Of a stretch of 64,000 nt of DNA, positions 16,643-24,604 are shown in pieces. The notes under the pieces were generated by a model, which was not told where the DNA came from, made no database searches, and worked only from the letters and a program-made list of their open reading frames with translations. How positions within the stretch are numbered: the stretch's first letter is position 1; each line of letters opens with the position of its first letter. Position numbers and translations under genes: made by a program. Source of the stretch: Pseudobdellovibrionaceae bacterium (GTDB lineage: Bacteria > Bdellovibrionota > Bdellovibrionia > Bdellovibrionales > Bdellovibrionaceae); assembly GCA_019637955.1 (NCBI GenBank), contig JAHBUS010000004.1:62001-126000 (forward strand). The letters are read 5' to 3'.

Positions 16643-18172
16643 ATGATCAGTGTACGTTCGTTCCCAATCAGGGGTCAAATCTATCGCGCATTCAAATTTG
16701 GGCTGCTGCTGGTCATGCCGCTCATGGCCGGTTGTTACAGCAAACCCCAAACTTTGCCGTCGGTTCTCATCCTGGCCGTCGAGAACTATGGTCCAGAAAC
16801 CTCGCTGTGTTCTTGGGAGTCGAACCCGCAGGTCCAGTCGGCGCTGCGTTTATTTTGCAACGAAGCGGTCGAGATCAAGTCTTTGCAGGCCTCGCACCGC
16901 GATTCGGTTCCCGCACTCGCCTCCATCCTGCACGGCGCTTCGACCGCCGATCTGAAAATCGACAACAATCAGCAGTTTGTTTCGGCGGACTTTGAAAGCT
17001 ATGCCGAAAAGTTTCACGCCATCGGCGCGCGCACGGCCTTTTTTGCCTCATCACCGCTCTTCATGCGCCGCACGGGACTGGCTCAAGGCTTTGATCAGTT
17101 CGAAGAGACGCACAAGATCGAGCAGCTCCGATGGGGCCGCACCCCCGAACAGGTGGTTCAGAGCTTTCTCAAGTGGAAGTCCGAACTCAGCGCGCGCACG
17201 CCCTTCTACGCCGTGCTCACCTTCTCGGATCTCAACTTTCCTTGGATCCGAACCACGAGCCTTTCGGGTCAAGAGCGCTCGCGCAATCTCGAAAGCCAAG
17301 CCGAAGCGATCGAAGAGGCCTGGATCTCGCTGTTTCAAAAACTCAGTTCCGATACGGACTGGAACAACACGTGGATTTTGGTCGTCGGCACCCAAGGCGT
17401 GGCTTCAAGCCTCAACCCGCATCAGGTCTACGGCGCGGTCCGCGTGCCGCCGCCGATGAAATGGGCTTACGATGCCGGTCAAGAGCTGAACGCGGTTCAG
17501 CTCTCCAAGCACTTTCACGAGCAGGTGCTGGGCACACCCACACCGCGCACGCCCGACCCCATCCCGGTCGATGCCGACGATCTTGATCCGCGCCCGCGCG
17601 AAGATTTTTGGATCAAGCTGAGCGCCTCGGCCGAACGCGAAAAAAAACTGCTCGCCTTGACCGCGCAAAAACCTGGTACCGCTTGGTGGGCCCTTTTCGA
17701 AGAACTCGAGCAAGGCAAGTCGCGTGAGTTCAACCGCTTGGTGGAACGCGAAAAACTCGACATTGACAGCACCGCGTATTGGGACCGCATTCTGTTGAAA
17801 CGCAAAGACCAAACGCTTCAAGACACGTGCATCCGCATGATCGACTTGAAAATCTTCGAGGGCGGCGGCGCGCGCACCTGCGAATCGCCAACGCTGCTCG
17901 GACTTCAAGAGTGGTTCCGCGCGCTCGAAGACTCGGCGAGCGATTCTAAAATCAAAGAAGCCCGCCAAAAAACCTTGCGGGCCTGGCACGAGATCCGTTC
18001 GGTCCGTCAGATCCACCTGCTCAACCGAGCCCTGGGAGGCGTTCTCGATCTCCCCCTGGGCGTGGGCCGCGAAATCCTGCGCACCGAAATGGCCCTACGT
18101 CTTCCCGAGGCGCAAATGCAAAAAGCCTGGCTCGACAAAGTCGAACCAGGCTTCAATGAATCCACAGATTAA
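16643..18172 (+). CDS. Lipoprotein with sulfatase/alkaline-phosphatase-like fold
   Basis: 509 residues from ATG 16643. The frame is open to 16580, but this start yields a lipoprotein signal with lipobox LMAGC (C31). Residues about 37-100 follow the sulfatase pattern: PSVLILAVENYGPE in place of the metal-binding N-terminal strand, then SVPALASILHG where sulfatases have x-P-S-x-x-S-L-L-T-G. A later TWILVVGTQGVASSL resembles the second half of the fold. The usual Asp-Asp metal pair and the C/S-x-P-x-R formylglycine motif are absent, so catalytic activity is doubtful. Possibly an envelope hydrolase remnant or binding protein. Confidence 0.6.
   Translation: MISVRSFPIRGQIYRAFKFGLLLVMPLMAGCYSKPQTLPSVLILAVENYGPETSLCSWESNPQVQSALRLFCNEAVEIKSLQASHRDSVPALASILHGASTADLKIDNNQQFVSADFESYAEKFHAIGARTAFFASSPLFMRRTGLAQGFDQFEETHKIEQLRWGRTPEQVVQSFLKWKSELSARTPFYAVLTFSDLNFPWIRTTSLSGQERSRNLESQAEAIEEAWISLFQKLSSDTDWNNTWILVVGTQGVASSLNPHQVYGAVRVPPPMKWAYDAGQELNAVQLSKHFHEQVLGTPTPRTPDPIPVDADDLDPRPREDFWIKLSASAEREKKLLALTAQKPGTAWWALFEELEQGKSREFNRLVEREKLDIDSTAYWDRILLKRKDQTLQDTCIRMIDLKIFEGGGARTCESPTLLGLQEWFRALEDSASDSKIKEARQKTLRAWHEIRSVRQIHLLNRALGGVLDLPLGVGREILRTEMALRLPEAQMQKAWLDKVEPGFNESTD
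18119..18153 (-). terminator. Minus-strand terminator inside the end of the opposite gene
   Basis: AAGCCTGG (18123-18130) pairs with CCAGGCTT (18146-18153) and an inner TCGAC/GTCGA stem. On the minus strand it is followed by T5. It should end the transcript of 18192-18704, yet it lies wholly within the last codons of the plus-strand gene. Confidence 0.7.
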
Positions 18173-18191
18173 CAGGGTGGCGAAACAACCG

Positions 18192-18704
18192 TTAGCGCGT
18201 CGCGGAGGCCGGCGTGGGACGAGCAGATTGCGAGTCCGCCAGTTGAGTGTCGCCGCCGCCATCGGCCGAGCGTCCACGGTACTGGAAGGAATAGAACTGA
18301 CCACCGGTCGCTTCGCCGGCGATCTGGATGTGACCACGGCCCGCGGCACGCACTTGATACGTGCCCTTGCCCGGAACCTTCAAAGAGATGTTATTGCCGC
18401 TCGCGCAGAGCTGAATCCCGACCAGGCGCGAATCGTCCACGCGGCCCATCAGGTTGTCGCTATGATTGGCCAGAGTTAAGAGGGTGCGTCCAATTCCAAA
18501 CCCGACGCCACCAAATTCCCAGGTCCCGAAGACGCGGTTGGTGCCGCCAATTCGATCCACGAAATTTTTGATCGCCGGAACGTCGTCGATCTGACTCACC
18601 TTCGTCACGCATTGGGCCTTAGCGAAGGATGTCGATCCGATGGCCATCACGATCATGATCGCGATTTGGAAGATTCTCGTCTCAAAGCGGGAAAATTGTT
18701 TCAC
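18192..18704 (-). CDS. Secreted protein, unknown function
   Basis: 170 residues starting at GTG 18704, with AGGGGG upstream supporting this start. The signal peptide ends AKA-Q near residue 30. The mature part has two cysteines and a beta-rich core (FGTWEFGGVGFGIGRTLLTL, KGTYQVRAAGRGHIQI), with a low-complexity Ser/Pro/Ala tail. No family recognised. It converges with the sulfatase-like gene (19-base gap). Confidence 0.7.
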   Translation of the reverse strand: MKQFSRFETRIFQIAIMIVMAIGSTSFAKAQCVTKVSQIDDVPAIKNFVDRIGGTNRVFGTWEFGGVGFGIGRTLLTLANHSDNLMGRVDDSRLVGIQLCASGNNISLKVPGKGTYQVRAAGRGHIQIAGEATGGQFYSFQYRGRSADGGGDTQLADSQSARPTPASATR

Positions 18705-18815
18705 GTTGCCCCCTGTACCAGAAGAAGGAGCAAGATCCGAACCAAGCCTTCATTCGAACTCGGAGAGGATGGCCCAAAGGATTCGATTAAATTCTGGCAG
18801 GTGGCTACAAACTGA

Positions 18816-19481
18816 TCAAGATTCGGGGTTGGTCAGGCCGCACCAAAAAGCGAGATCCGATTGTGACTCAATCAGAGACTGCGCCAGGGCTTCGAACGAA
18901 GGGTTCTCGCTCCAACGGGGCCAGGCGCTCTCGAAGCTCTGGGCGAGAAACAGGAGTTGATCGCCCGCCAGCATGCGTGCGGACCCGGTTTGAACGTTTG
19001 TTTGCTGCGTGAGCCCCAGGCCCGCCATCGCGAGCGGCGGCAATGCGGGGTCAAAGACCGAGAGGTCCGAGCCCACCGCGAGAGGCGCCACGCGGCCCTT
19101 GCGGATCAAATAGAGATTCGGTTGCCCCACTTGCGCCCACGAGATCAGCTGACCTTGGCGCTGAATCACCAGCGCCTCGATGAGCAGCCGCGCCTGCTTG
19201 AGGTTTTCTTGTTTGTAGATGAACTGCGAGGTGACCTGCAGCGCCGACTTGAGTTTGCTACCCGCTTCGGCGTTCGGCGCGTCTTTTGACACGATCGACG
19301 TGGCATCGGTGCCTTCGGTTTGCTCGACCTGCTCCAGAATCAAACGCGCGGCCTTTTCGGCCTCGCCTTGGGTGGTCCACGATGTCGCCAAAATCAGAAG
19401 CTGGCTTTCGGGGCGGCTCAAGATATAGGGCCGCGGACGAAAGATTTGGCCCGGATTGTAGGAGCGGCTTTCAAGATCCAT
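18816..19481 (-). CDS. Degenerate PP2C-like protein, last gene of FHA operon
   Basis: 221 residues, no signal or membrane helix. Residues about 110-185 follow the order of a PP2C-type phosphatase core: W-A-Q-V-G-Q-P-N-L-Y-L-I-R-K-G in place of the vGdSr..l.r.G strand pair, then LAGLGL-like and L-A-G-D-Q-L-L-F-L-A-Q-S where active enzymes have GD.lll.sDG. The metal-binding aspartates are replaced, so it is probably not an active phosphatase. The start is 3 bases after the stop of the double-FHA gene. FHA proteins are commonly paired with PP2C phosphatases, which supports this reading; it remains an inference. Confidence 0.5.
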   Translation of the reverse strand: MDLESRSYNPGQIFRPRPYILSRPESQLLILATSWTTQGEAEKAARLILEQVEQTEGTDATSIVSKDAPNAEAGSKLKSALQVTSQFIYKQENLKQARLLIEALVIQRQGQLISWAQVGQPNLYLIRKGRVAPLAVGSDLSVFDPALPPLAMAGLGLTQQTNVQTGSARMLAGDQLLFLAQSFESAWPRWSENPSFEALAQSLIESQSDLAFWCGLTNPES

Positions 19482-19484
19482 GCG

Positions 19485-21437
19485 TTAAAGCGCCCCATAT
19501 TTTTTGAGCTTCATTTTGGCTTTTTCGTAATAGTCCTCGCCCGGAAGGCTCTGATCCAAGATCTTGCGCCATTTGTTTTTCGCGGTCTCGACTTCGCCGA
19601 CGCTCTCTTCGAGAATGCCCTCTTGGTAGAAGGTCATCATCTGTTTGCGCAGCTCGGTCATCATCGCTTGGTGACGGCCTTTGAGCACTTCGTTGTCGGG
19701 ATTGATCTTAATCCCCTCACGCAGAATCTCGATGGCTTTTTTAAGCGCGCCCGAACGGTACGCGACTTCGGCGTTCTTCTCGGCCTCGGCCTGCTGCGAT
19801 TCGATGCCCGCCTCGAGCGAGGCGATCTTGCGGCGTGAAATGCCGTTCAGATTGCCCGGGTCGGGCAATCCGGTTTTCAAGACTTTCTTGTACGCCGCGA
19901 TCGCGGGAATCGGCAGGCCTTGCTTTTCGACCTTCACCGCCCGCTCATAAACCGCCCGGTGCGCCGCCACTTTGGCTTCGTACTCTTTTTGGTTGGCGAT
20001 CTTCATGTTGCGTTCGGTGGTGATGCGCTCGACTTCGTTTCTCAGCGAAACGATCGAGGGGTGTTCGGGATTGAACTCCATGATCGAGGCCAAACAGCCC
20101 TCGAGCCAGGCCGAATCCGAATTCTCATTCAAAGCGGCCCGGCACTCGGCCACTTGCTTTTGGATCTTTTCTTCGGTGGCCGCGCGCTGGCGTTCGGCCG
20201 CCTCGTTCTTTTCACGCTCGGCAAGAATCGCGAGACCTTGGTTGGCCGTCTCTTCGATCTGTTTCGAATCTTCGTAATAAGGAATGATCTGGTGCAATTT
20301 GATCACTTCTTGGCGCGCGAGTTCGTAACGACCTTGGGCGATCAACGACTGCGCGGTCAAGTAAAGCTGCTTGACGACCTGCTGCTTGTCCGGCGGCAGT
20401 TTGTCGAACGGTGTCTGAATCTTGGTGATCGCATGTTTGCTTTCGTCTTCCTGACCGAACACGCCGTACATCACGGCGAGGAAGATCACGCAGATCATCG
20501 CCAGACGAGCGGGCGTGAGGCCGGGGATGTGCTTGCCGAAAAGCTTCATTCCGGGTTTGAGCATCGCCGGTCCCGAGATGGGCATCCCGTTGGCGTCAAA
20601 GCCCGCAAAGCCTTGCGCGGGCGAGGCGCCCATATTGGGTCCCGCTCCGAACGAGTCGCTATACGCCCCACCGGCGCCGACGTTCTCTTCGTTGTAATTC
20701 ATCGGCACCAGGAGCGCCGGATCGACCTCTTGCAAACGCTGCTCAAAGCCCGCATCGCGCAGCTCGAAGTGCAGGGACCAATCGGCCACCGAGATCACAT
20801 CGCTCGATTGCAGCTGCGTCCAATCTTCAACCGCCAAGGGGCGGCCATTGTGAAGGGTGACGTTGATGCTACCGAGATCGCGCACGTAGTACGCATCGTC
20901 TTGCTTCTGAACTTCGAATTGCTTGCGGCTAATGCGCGGATTGTCGATATAGATCGAGCATGTCGTGTCGCGCCCGCCGATCCAAGCTTGCCCTTCGAGT
21001 TTGAAATTCTGAACCGCGCGGCCTTGGTGGTCGACCAGTCGCAGGTAGGCGTTCGAAGGCAGATAACCGATATGGGTCTTGTCCTCTTCGGACCCGGTGC
21101 TGGCGTCGGGGAGGTCTTGATTGTGGGCGATCTGGCCGCCTTCGTCTTCGTTCTCGAAAACGAATTCGTAAGGCGGAACCGCGAAGGTCGTGCCGTCGCG
21201 AAGCGCGAAGATCGATTGCCGTTCGCCATTCTTGTAGAGCTCGCCGTAGCGCGAAAGCACCTCGACGATCCACTGGCCTTCGGCGTAGCGGATGCGGAAA
21301 TGCTGCCGGGAAATCCCGCGCTCCGGAGCGAGCACGACGTCGCAAGTCTCACCGCGCCCCACGAGAAGCTCGTGCGACTCGGCCAGATCGTGCTGAACCG
21401 TAAACTGTCCATTGAGGAAGACCTTTAACCGTGCCAT
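19485..21437 (-). CDS. Membrane protein with two FHA domains and a TPR/coiled-coil tail
   Basis: 650 residues. FHA domain 1 spans about 20-95 (GR at 28-29, SRQH at 44-47); FHA domain 2 about 130-225 (GGR at 154-156, SRKQF from 170, then LGSINVTLHNG). FHA domains bind phosphothreonine. A Gly/Pro-rich linker leads to one membrane helix (about 310-328). The rest is helical with TPR-like repeats (QSLIAQGRYELARQEVIKLH, KAIEILREGIKINPDNEVL) and charged coiled-coil stretches. The N-terminal FHA part should be cytoplasmic and the helical tail periplasmic. It starts 2 bases after the preceding FHA gene. Confidence 0.88.
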   Translation of the reverse strand: MARLKVFLNGQFTVQHDLAESHELLVGRGETCDVVLAPERGISRQHFRIRYAEGQWIVEVLSRYGELYKNGERQSIFALRDGTTFAVPPYEFVFENEDEGGQIAHNQDLPDASTGSEEDKTHIGYLPSNAYLRLVDHQGRAVQNFKLEGQAWIGGRDTTCSIYIDNPRISRKQFEVQKQDDAYYVRDLGSINVTLHNGRPLAVEDWTQLQSSDVISVADWSLHFELRDAGFEQRLQEVDPALLVPMNYNEENVGAGGAYSDSFGAGPNMGASPAQGFAGFDANGMPISGPAMLKPGMKLFGKHIPGLTPARLAMICVIFLAVMYGVFGQEDESKHAITKIQTPFDKLPPDKQQVVKQLYLTAQSLIAQGRYELARQEVIKLHQIIPYYEDSKQIEETANQGLAILAEREKNEAAERQRAATEEKIQKQVAECRAALNENSDSAWLEGCLASIMEFNPEHPSIVSLRNEVERITTERNMKIANQKEYEAKVAAHRAVYERAVKVEKQGLPIPAIAAYKKVLKTGLPDPGNLNGISRRKIASLEAGIESQQAEAEKNAEVAYRSGALKKAIEILREGIKINPDNEVLKGRHQAMMTELRKQMMTFYQEGILEESVGEVETAKNKWRKILDQSLPGEDYYEKAKMKLKKYGAL

Positions 21438-21439
21438 GA

Positions 21440-22603
21440 CTAGTACTTCCCTCTTAATTTAATCTCACACTCGTTGTGGTACTGCAAAGCCTCGCGTCGG
21501 ATGGGATCTCGCTCGTCCTTCTTCATTTTGATGACGGTCGAGTAGTATCCCATGCACAGGCGGTAGTTGCGCACGCCGTAGTACCGTTTTCCTTGAATCA
21601 TATTGAACTGAATCTGCTCGTCGAACTTGCGCTTGGCGAGCGTGTAGTATTTGCGGGCCAGCTCGTGATTGGGGTAGAACGAGAGCGCCGCCTGGAATTC
21701 TTCCATCGCGCGCACGTACTGCCCCTGGCGGTAGTCGCGGAAGCCGCGCAGGTACTGCTCTTGCGAGAGACGGTACTGAATCGTGTCCTGCCCCTTTTTT
21801 TCGATCTCTTTCATCGCCTTGTCGTATTCGCTTTGCGATTCGGTGATCGCCACTTCGGTCGAAACCACATCGCGCAGTTTCACCTCACGGCGCTTGCGGA
21901 TCTGATCCTGCGAGAACAGGTAAGCCCCGCCCAAGACGATCACACCCACGATGGCGTAGAGCTTGAAGCGGCCGCCGCCTGCCGACGGGGGACGGTAAGT
22001 CGAACCGCCAGCGCCAACGGAACGCGCGCCCGCCGGAGCTTGCTGGTTCCAGGCGCCAACGCCGCCGCCCTGCTGGGGCATCCCCACCGCCTGCGACTGC
22101 GGTTGGGTCATCGCGTTCGACGTGAAAGATGCCGGTGCCTGAGCGTTCACGCCCGGAACCGGCGGAAAGCTCGCCTGCGCCGGAGCCGTGGCGACCGGCG
22201 CATTTTGCAAAGAGCCCATGGGTTTGAGCGCACCGACGGTGGCTTGCGGAACCACGCTTAAGTTTGCTTTCGCTTCGGCCGGACGCTCGAAATTGACTTT
22301 GAGTTCGGTTTCGCCAAAACGGATCGTGCCGCCGGGTCGGATGGACTTCTCGTTGACCACTTCGCCGTCGACGGAAATCGGGTTCTTCTGACTCAAATTG
22401 CGGACGATGACTTGATTCATCGACACGATCAATTCGATGTGCTGACGGCTGATTTTCACGTCTTGCGCAAAAATCAGATCGTTCTCGGGGCCTCGGCCCA
22501 ACGAGATCTGTGCCTTTTCGAAATCGTGGGATTGGCCCGCGTTCGGCCCCTTCACGACTTCGATCGACACGTTCAACACTTTCAGAAGAGGGGCTGCACT
22601 CAC
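21440..22603 (-). CDS. FHA-domain membrane protein with TPR-like tail
   Basis: 387 residues. One FHA domain at about 10-110 (SLGRGPEND at 34-42, SRQH at 52-55, SQKNP loop). Residues about 120-210 are a low-complexity Pro/Gln/Ala/Gly linker. One membrane helix at about 214-232 is followed by a helical tail with TPR-like spacing (LRGFRDYRQGQYVRAMEEFQ, LSFYPNHELARKYYTLAK). The layout matches the larger FHA protein downstream, suggesting that they form a common complex. GTG 22603 overlaps the upstream stop in GTGA, so translation is coupled. Confidence 0.88.
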   Translation of the reverse strand: MSAAPLLKVLNVSIEVVKGPNAGQSHDFEKAQISLGRGPENDLIFAQDVKISRQHIELIVSMNQVIVRNLSQKNPISVDGEVVNEKSIRPGGTIRFGETELKVNFERPAEAKANLSVVPQATVGALKPMGSLQNAPVATAPAQASFPPVPGVNAQAPASFTSNAMTQPQSQAVGMPQQGGGVGAWNQQAPAGARSVGAGGSTYRPPSAGGGRFKLYAIVGVIVLGGAYLFSQDQIRKRREVKLRDVVSTEVAITESQSEYDKAMKEIEKKGQDTIQYRLSQEQYLRGFRDYRQGQYVRAMEEFQAALSFYPNHELARKYYTLAKRKFDEQIQFNMIQGKRYYGVRNYRLCMGYYSTVIKMKKDERDPIRREALQYHNECEIKLRGKY

Positions 22604-24270
22604 GCCGCGCCCCCTTCAGCCGACGCCGCCGGCATGATCGTGATGAGATAATATTCGATGTCGCCGCCGGAACTCGCGAGCGCCTGGCAGCTCAGGGTGA
22701 ACAAATGACCCGACAACTCGAGATTGTCAGAATTGATCTTGTTCATGTTCATCTCGGCCTGATTCATCAGGTGAGTGAAGTTCTGTTGCATGGCCGGATC
22801 CGGAATCTCCGAAACTTTTGCACCCACGACCTTCTCCGAGGTGATCCCGGTCAAGCCCTCGAACGCGTTGTTCAAGCGCACCACTTGGTGGTCGCGGGCG
22901 ATCAGGATGCAGGGGTAGCCGATGAGCTGCATGAGATTGAAAATTTCCTGGTCGCGCGCGCCTTTGCCCGTGACCGACATGTCGGGAGACGACCCGGCCG
23001 CCGCACGCGCCAGCAGGCTGTTGACGTTGGTCATCAGGTTCTGCATGACCGGCAAGTTGAACTGAATCGACGCTTGGTCACGGCCCTCGCGCAGCGCCAA
23101 GTCCAGCTCGTTGTTCAAGAGTTTGAACGGATGTTCGATCAGTTTATAGAGGAAGAAGAACAAAATCCCGCCGATGATGAACGCCAGGAACAGCATCTGG
23201 ACGAACAGGCTGAACGCGCGTCCGTCGTCGAAGGCGAGGCTGCCGGGATTGTAAATCACGATGGCATGGGCTTTGGCGGTGTTCTGTTGAAGTTCGGGAT
23301 CAAAGACAAGCACCGGCACCGCCGCGGCGATCTGTCCGGTCACGAGTTCATCCGAAAATTCTTTGGGCTGCCCGCGCACCTTGCGCACAAAGCCGGTTTC
23401 ACGCGGCGCCGAGCCCGTGCGCTCGGGAGGAGCCACGATCAGGCCGTCTTTCGAAACGATATAAACGTCCTCGATCCCCTCTTCGCGCAAAACCATATCG
23501 GTGCTGAAGCTCGAAAGGTCGTTGGAGCGGATGATGCGTTCATTGGCCGAGGCCAGTGAGCGGGCGACGGTCAAAGCCCGGCGCAGCGACTCGTTCTGGA
23601 TGCTCTCGGAGGTGATTTGCTTCATCGGAATGACCGAGAGCAGCGTCACCAAAACGATGTAAATCCCGATGAAACCGAGGATCACCTGCTTGAAGTCGAA
23701 GACCTTCGGCAAGTTGTACACGCCCGGAAGCGCGACGTTCTCGACGAAGTCTTGCGACTTCTCGATCACGCTTTGAACGTGGCCCTGAATGTTTTTCGGC
23801 GGCGGAGGCGGCGGTGGGCCGTCCTGCTCCATGATGTTCATCATCGGCGCATCGAACGCATTTTGCGCGGAGGCCCCCGGCATTGCCGGCACTTGCGCGC
23901 CACCTGGATGCGGCACCATGGCTCCGCCCGCCCGCACGGGAACTTGGGCTCCGGCACGAGGCAAGGCCAAAACACGGCTTCCGCCGTAAGGGACGATCTC
24001 AAAAAGAACGTTGTGAATGCTGATCTTGTCGCCCGCTTTGGCCAGGGCGCCCTTGATGCGCACGCCGTTCAAGAACGTTCCGTTCGACGACTGCAAGTCG
24101 TTGAGCAGAATCTTGTCGGCCGCGACCATGATCTCGACGTGCTCTTTCGATACGCCGGGCACCGCGAGCTGCAAGTCGCTGGTCGCGGCTCGGCCCACTC
24201 GGTTGGCGCCGACTTTGAGAGGCACGATCTGTCCGGCCAGAGGGCCGTTCAGGAACTTAAGACCCCACAT
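22600..24270 (-). CDS. FHA - Cache-like sensor - PAS membrane protein
   Basis: 556 residues. A canonical FHA domain fills residues 1-95 (VGRAATSD, SKEH at 41-44, SSNGTFLNG at 61-69). A Pro/Gly linker with a PPPPPPPK run (about 152-159) follows. Two membrane helices (about 196-214 and 353-376) flank an extracytoplasmic region of about 140 residues resembling a single-Cache sensor (EDVYIVSKDGLIVAPP). A HAMP-like segment and a PAS-like domain (about 430-550; VRLNNAFEGLTGITSEKVVG) end the protein. There is no kinase, cyclase or methyl-acceptor output, so output is probably by protein contact. It overlaps its upstream neighbour by 14 bases. Confidence 0.85.
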   Translation of the reverse strand: MWGLKFLNGPLAGQIVPLKVGANRVGRAATSDLQLAVPGVSKEHVEIMVAADKILLNDLQSSNGTFLNGVRIKGALAKAGDKISIHNVLFEIVPYGGSRVLALPRAGAQVPVRAGGAMVPHPGGAQVPAMPGASAQNAFDAPMMNIMEQDGPPPPPPPKNIQGHVQSVIEKSQDFVENVALPGVYNLPKVFDFKQVILGFIGIYIVLVTLLSVIPMKQITSESIQNESLRRALTVARSLASANERIIRSNDLSSFSTDMVLREEGIEDVYIVSKDGLIVAPPERTGSAPRETGFVRKVRGQPKEFSDELVTGQIAAAVPVLVFDPELQQNTAKAHAIVIYNPGSLAFDDGRAFSLFVQMLFLAFIIGGILFFFLYKLIEHPFKLLNNELDLALREGRDQASIQFNLPVMQNLMTNVNSLLARAAAGSSPDMSVTGKGARDQEIFNLMQLIGYPCILIARDHQVVRLNNAFEGLTGITSEKVVGAKVSEIPDPAMQQNFTHLMNQAEMNMNKINSDNLELSGHLFTLSCQALASSGGDIEYYLITIMPAASAEGGAA

Positions 24271-24604
24271 TGAGCTGGTCTCCTACGCGCAGGCCGAGAC
24301 TTTTGATCCGGCCGCTTTTCATTTCGATCACCGACGTCGCGCCCCACTGGGGCCAAACCACTTTTCCGGGCCGGACGTCTTCGACCAGGGATTTCACTCT
24401 CATTTTCGAGTCCAAAAACACGCAGTCGATCGGGTACGCCATGAAAAAGGTGTGCACGCTGTTACAAGCGTGAATCCACATCCCTTGCTCCTCGGCGAGG
24501 CCTTTGGTTCCGAGCAGACCCTTGAGCCTTGACATGAACGAGGCCGCGACCGTCAGGTCGCTGAGCAAGACTCGATCCTCAGGCTGGCGAGTGAGCTGAG
24601 CCAT
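24257..24604 (-). CDS. DUF192-family protein
   Basis: 115 residues from ATG 24604, which overlaps the tadC stop by one base (TGATG) and has GGAGGG 8 bases upstream; a GTG at 24607 is an alternative. The family signature is clear: SRLKGLLGTKGL, W-I-H-A-C-N-S-V-H-T-F-F-M, PIDCVFLD and the closing DQL. DUF192 proteins are small beta proteins of unsettled function, often found near secretion or pilus genes. Many family members are exported, but no signal peptide is seen here. Confidence 0.85.
   Translation of the reverse strand: MAQLTRQPEDRVLLSDLTVAASFMSRLKGLLGTKGLAEEQGMWIHACNSVHTFFMAYPIDCVFLDSKMRVKSLVEDVRPGKVVWPQWGATSVIEMKSGRIKSLGLRVGDQLNVGS

Noticed and set aside
19920-21428. Open frame of about 500 codons on the plus strand opposite the double-FHA gene
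   Set aside because: Low-complexity translation with no motif; the FHA gene on the minus strand has canonical domains and coupled neighbours.
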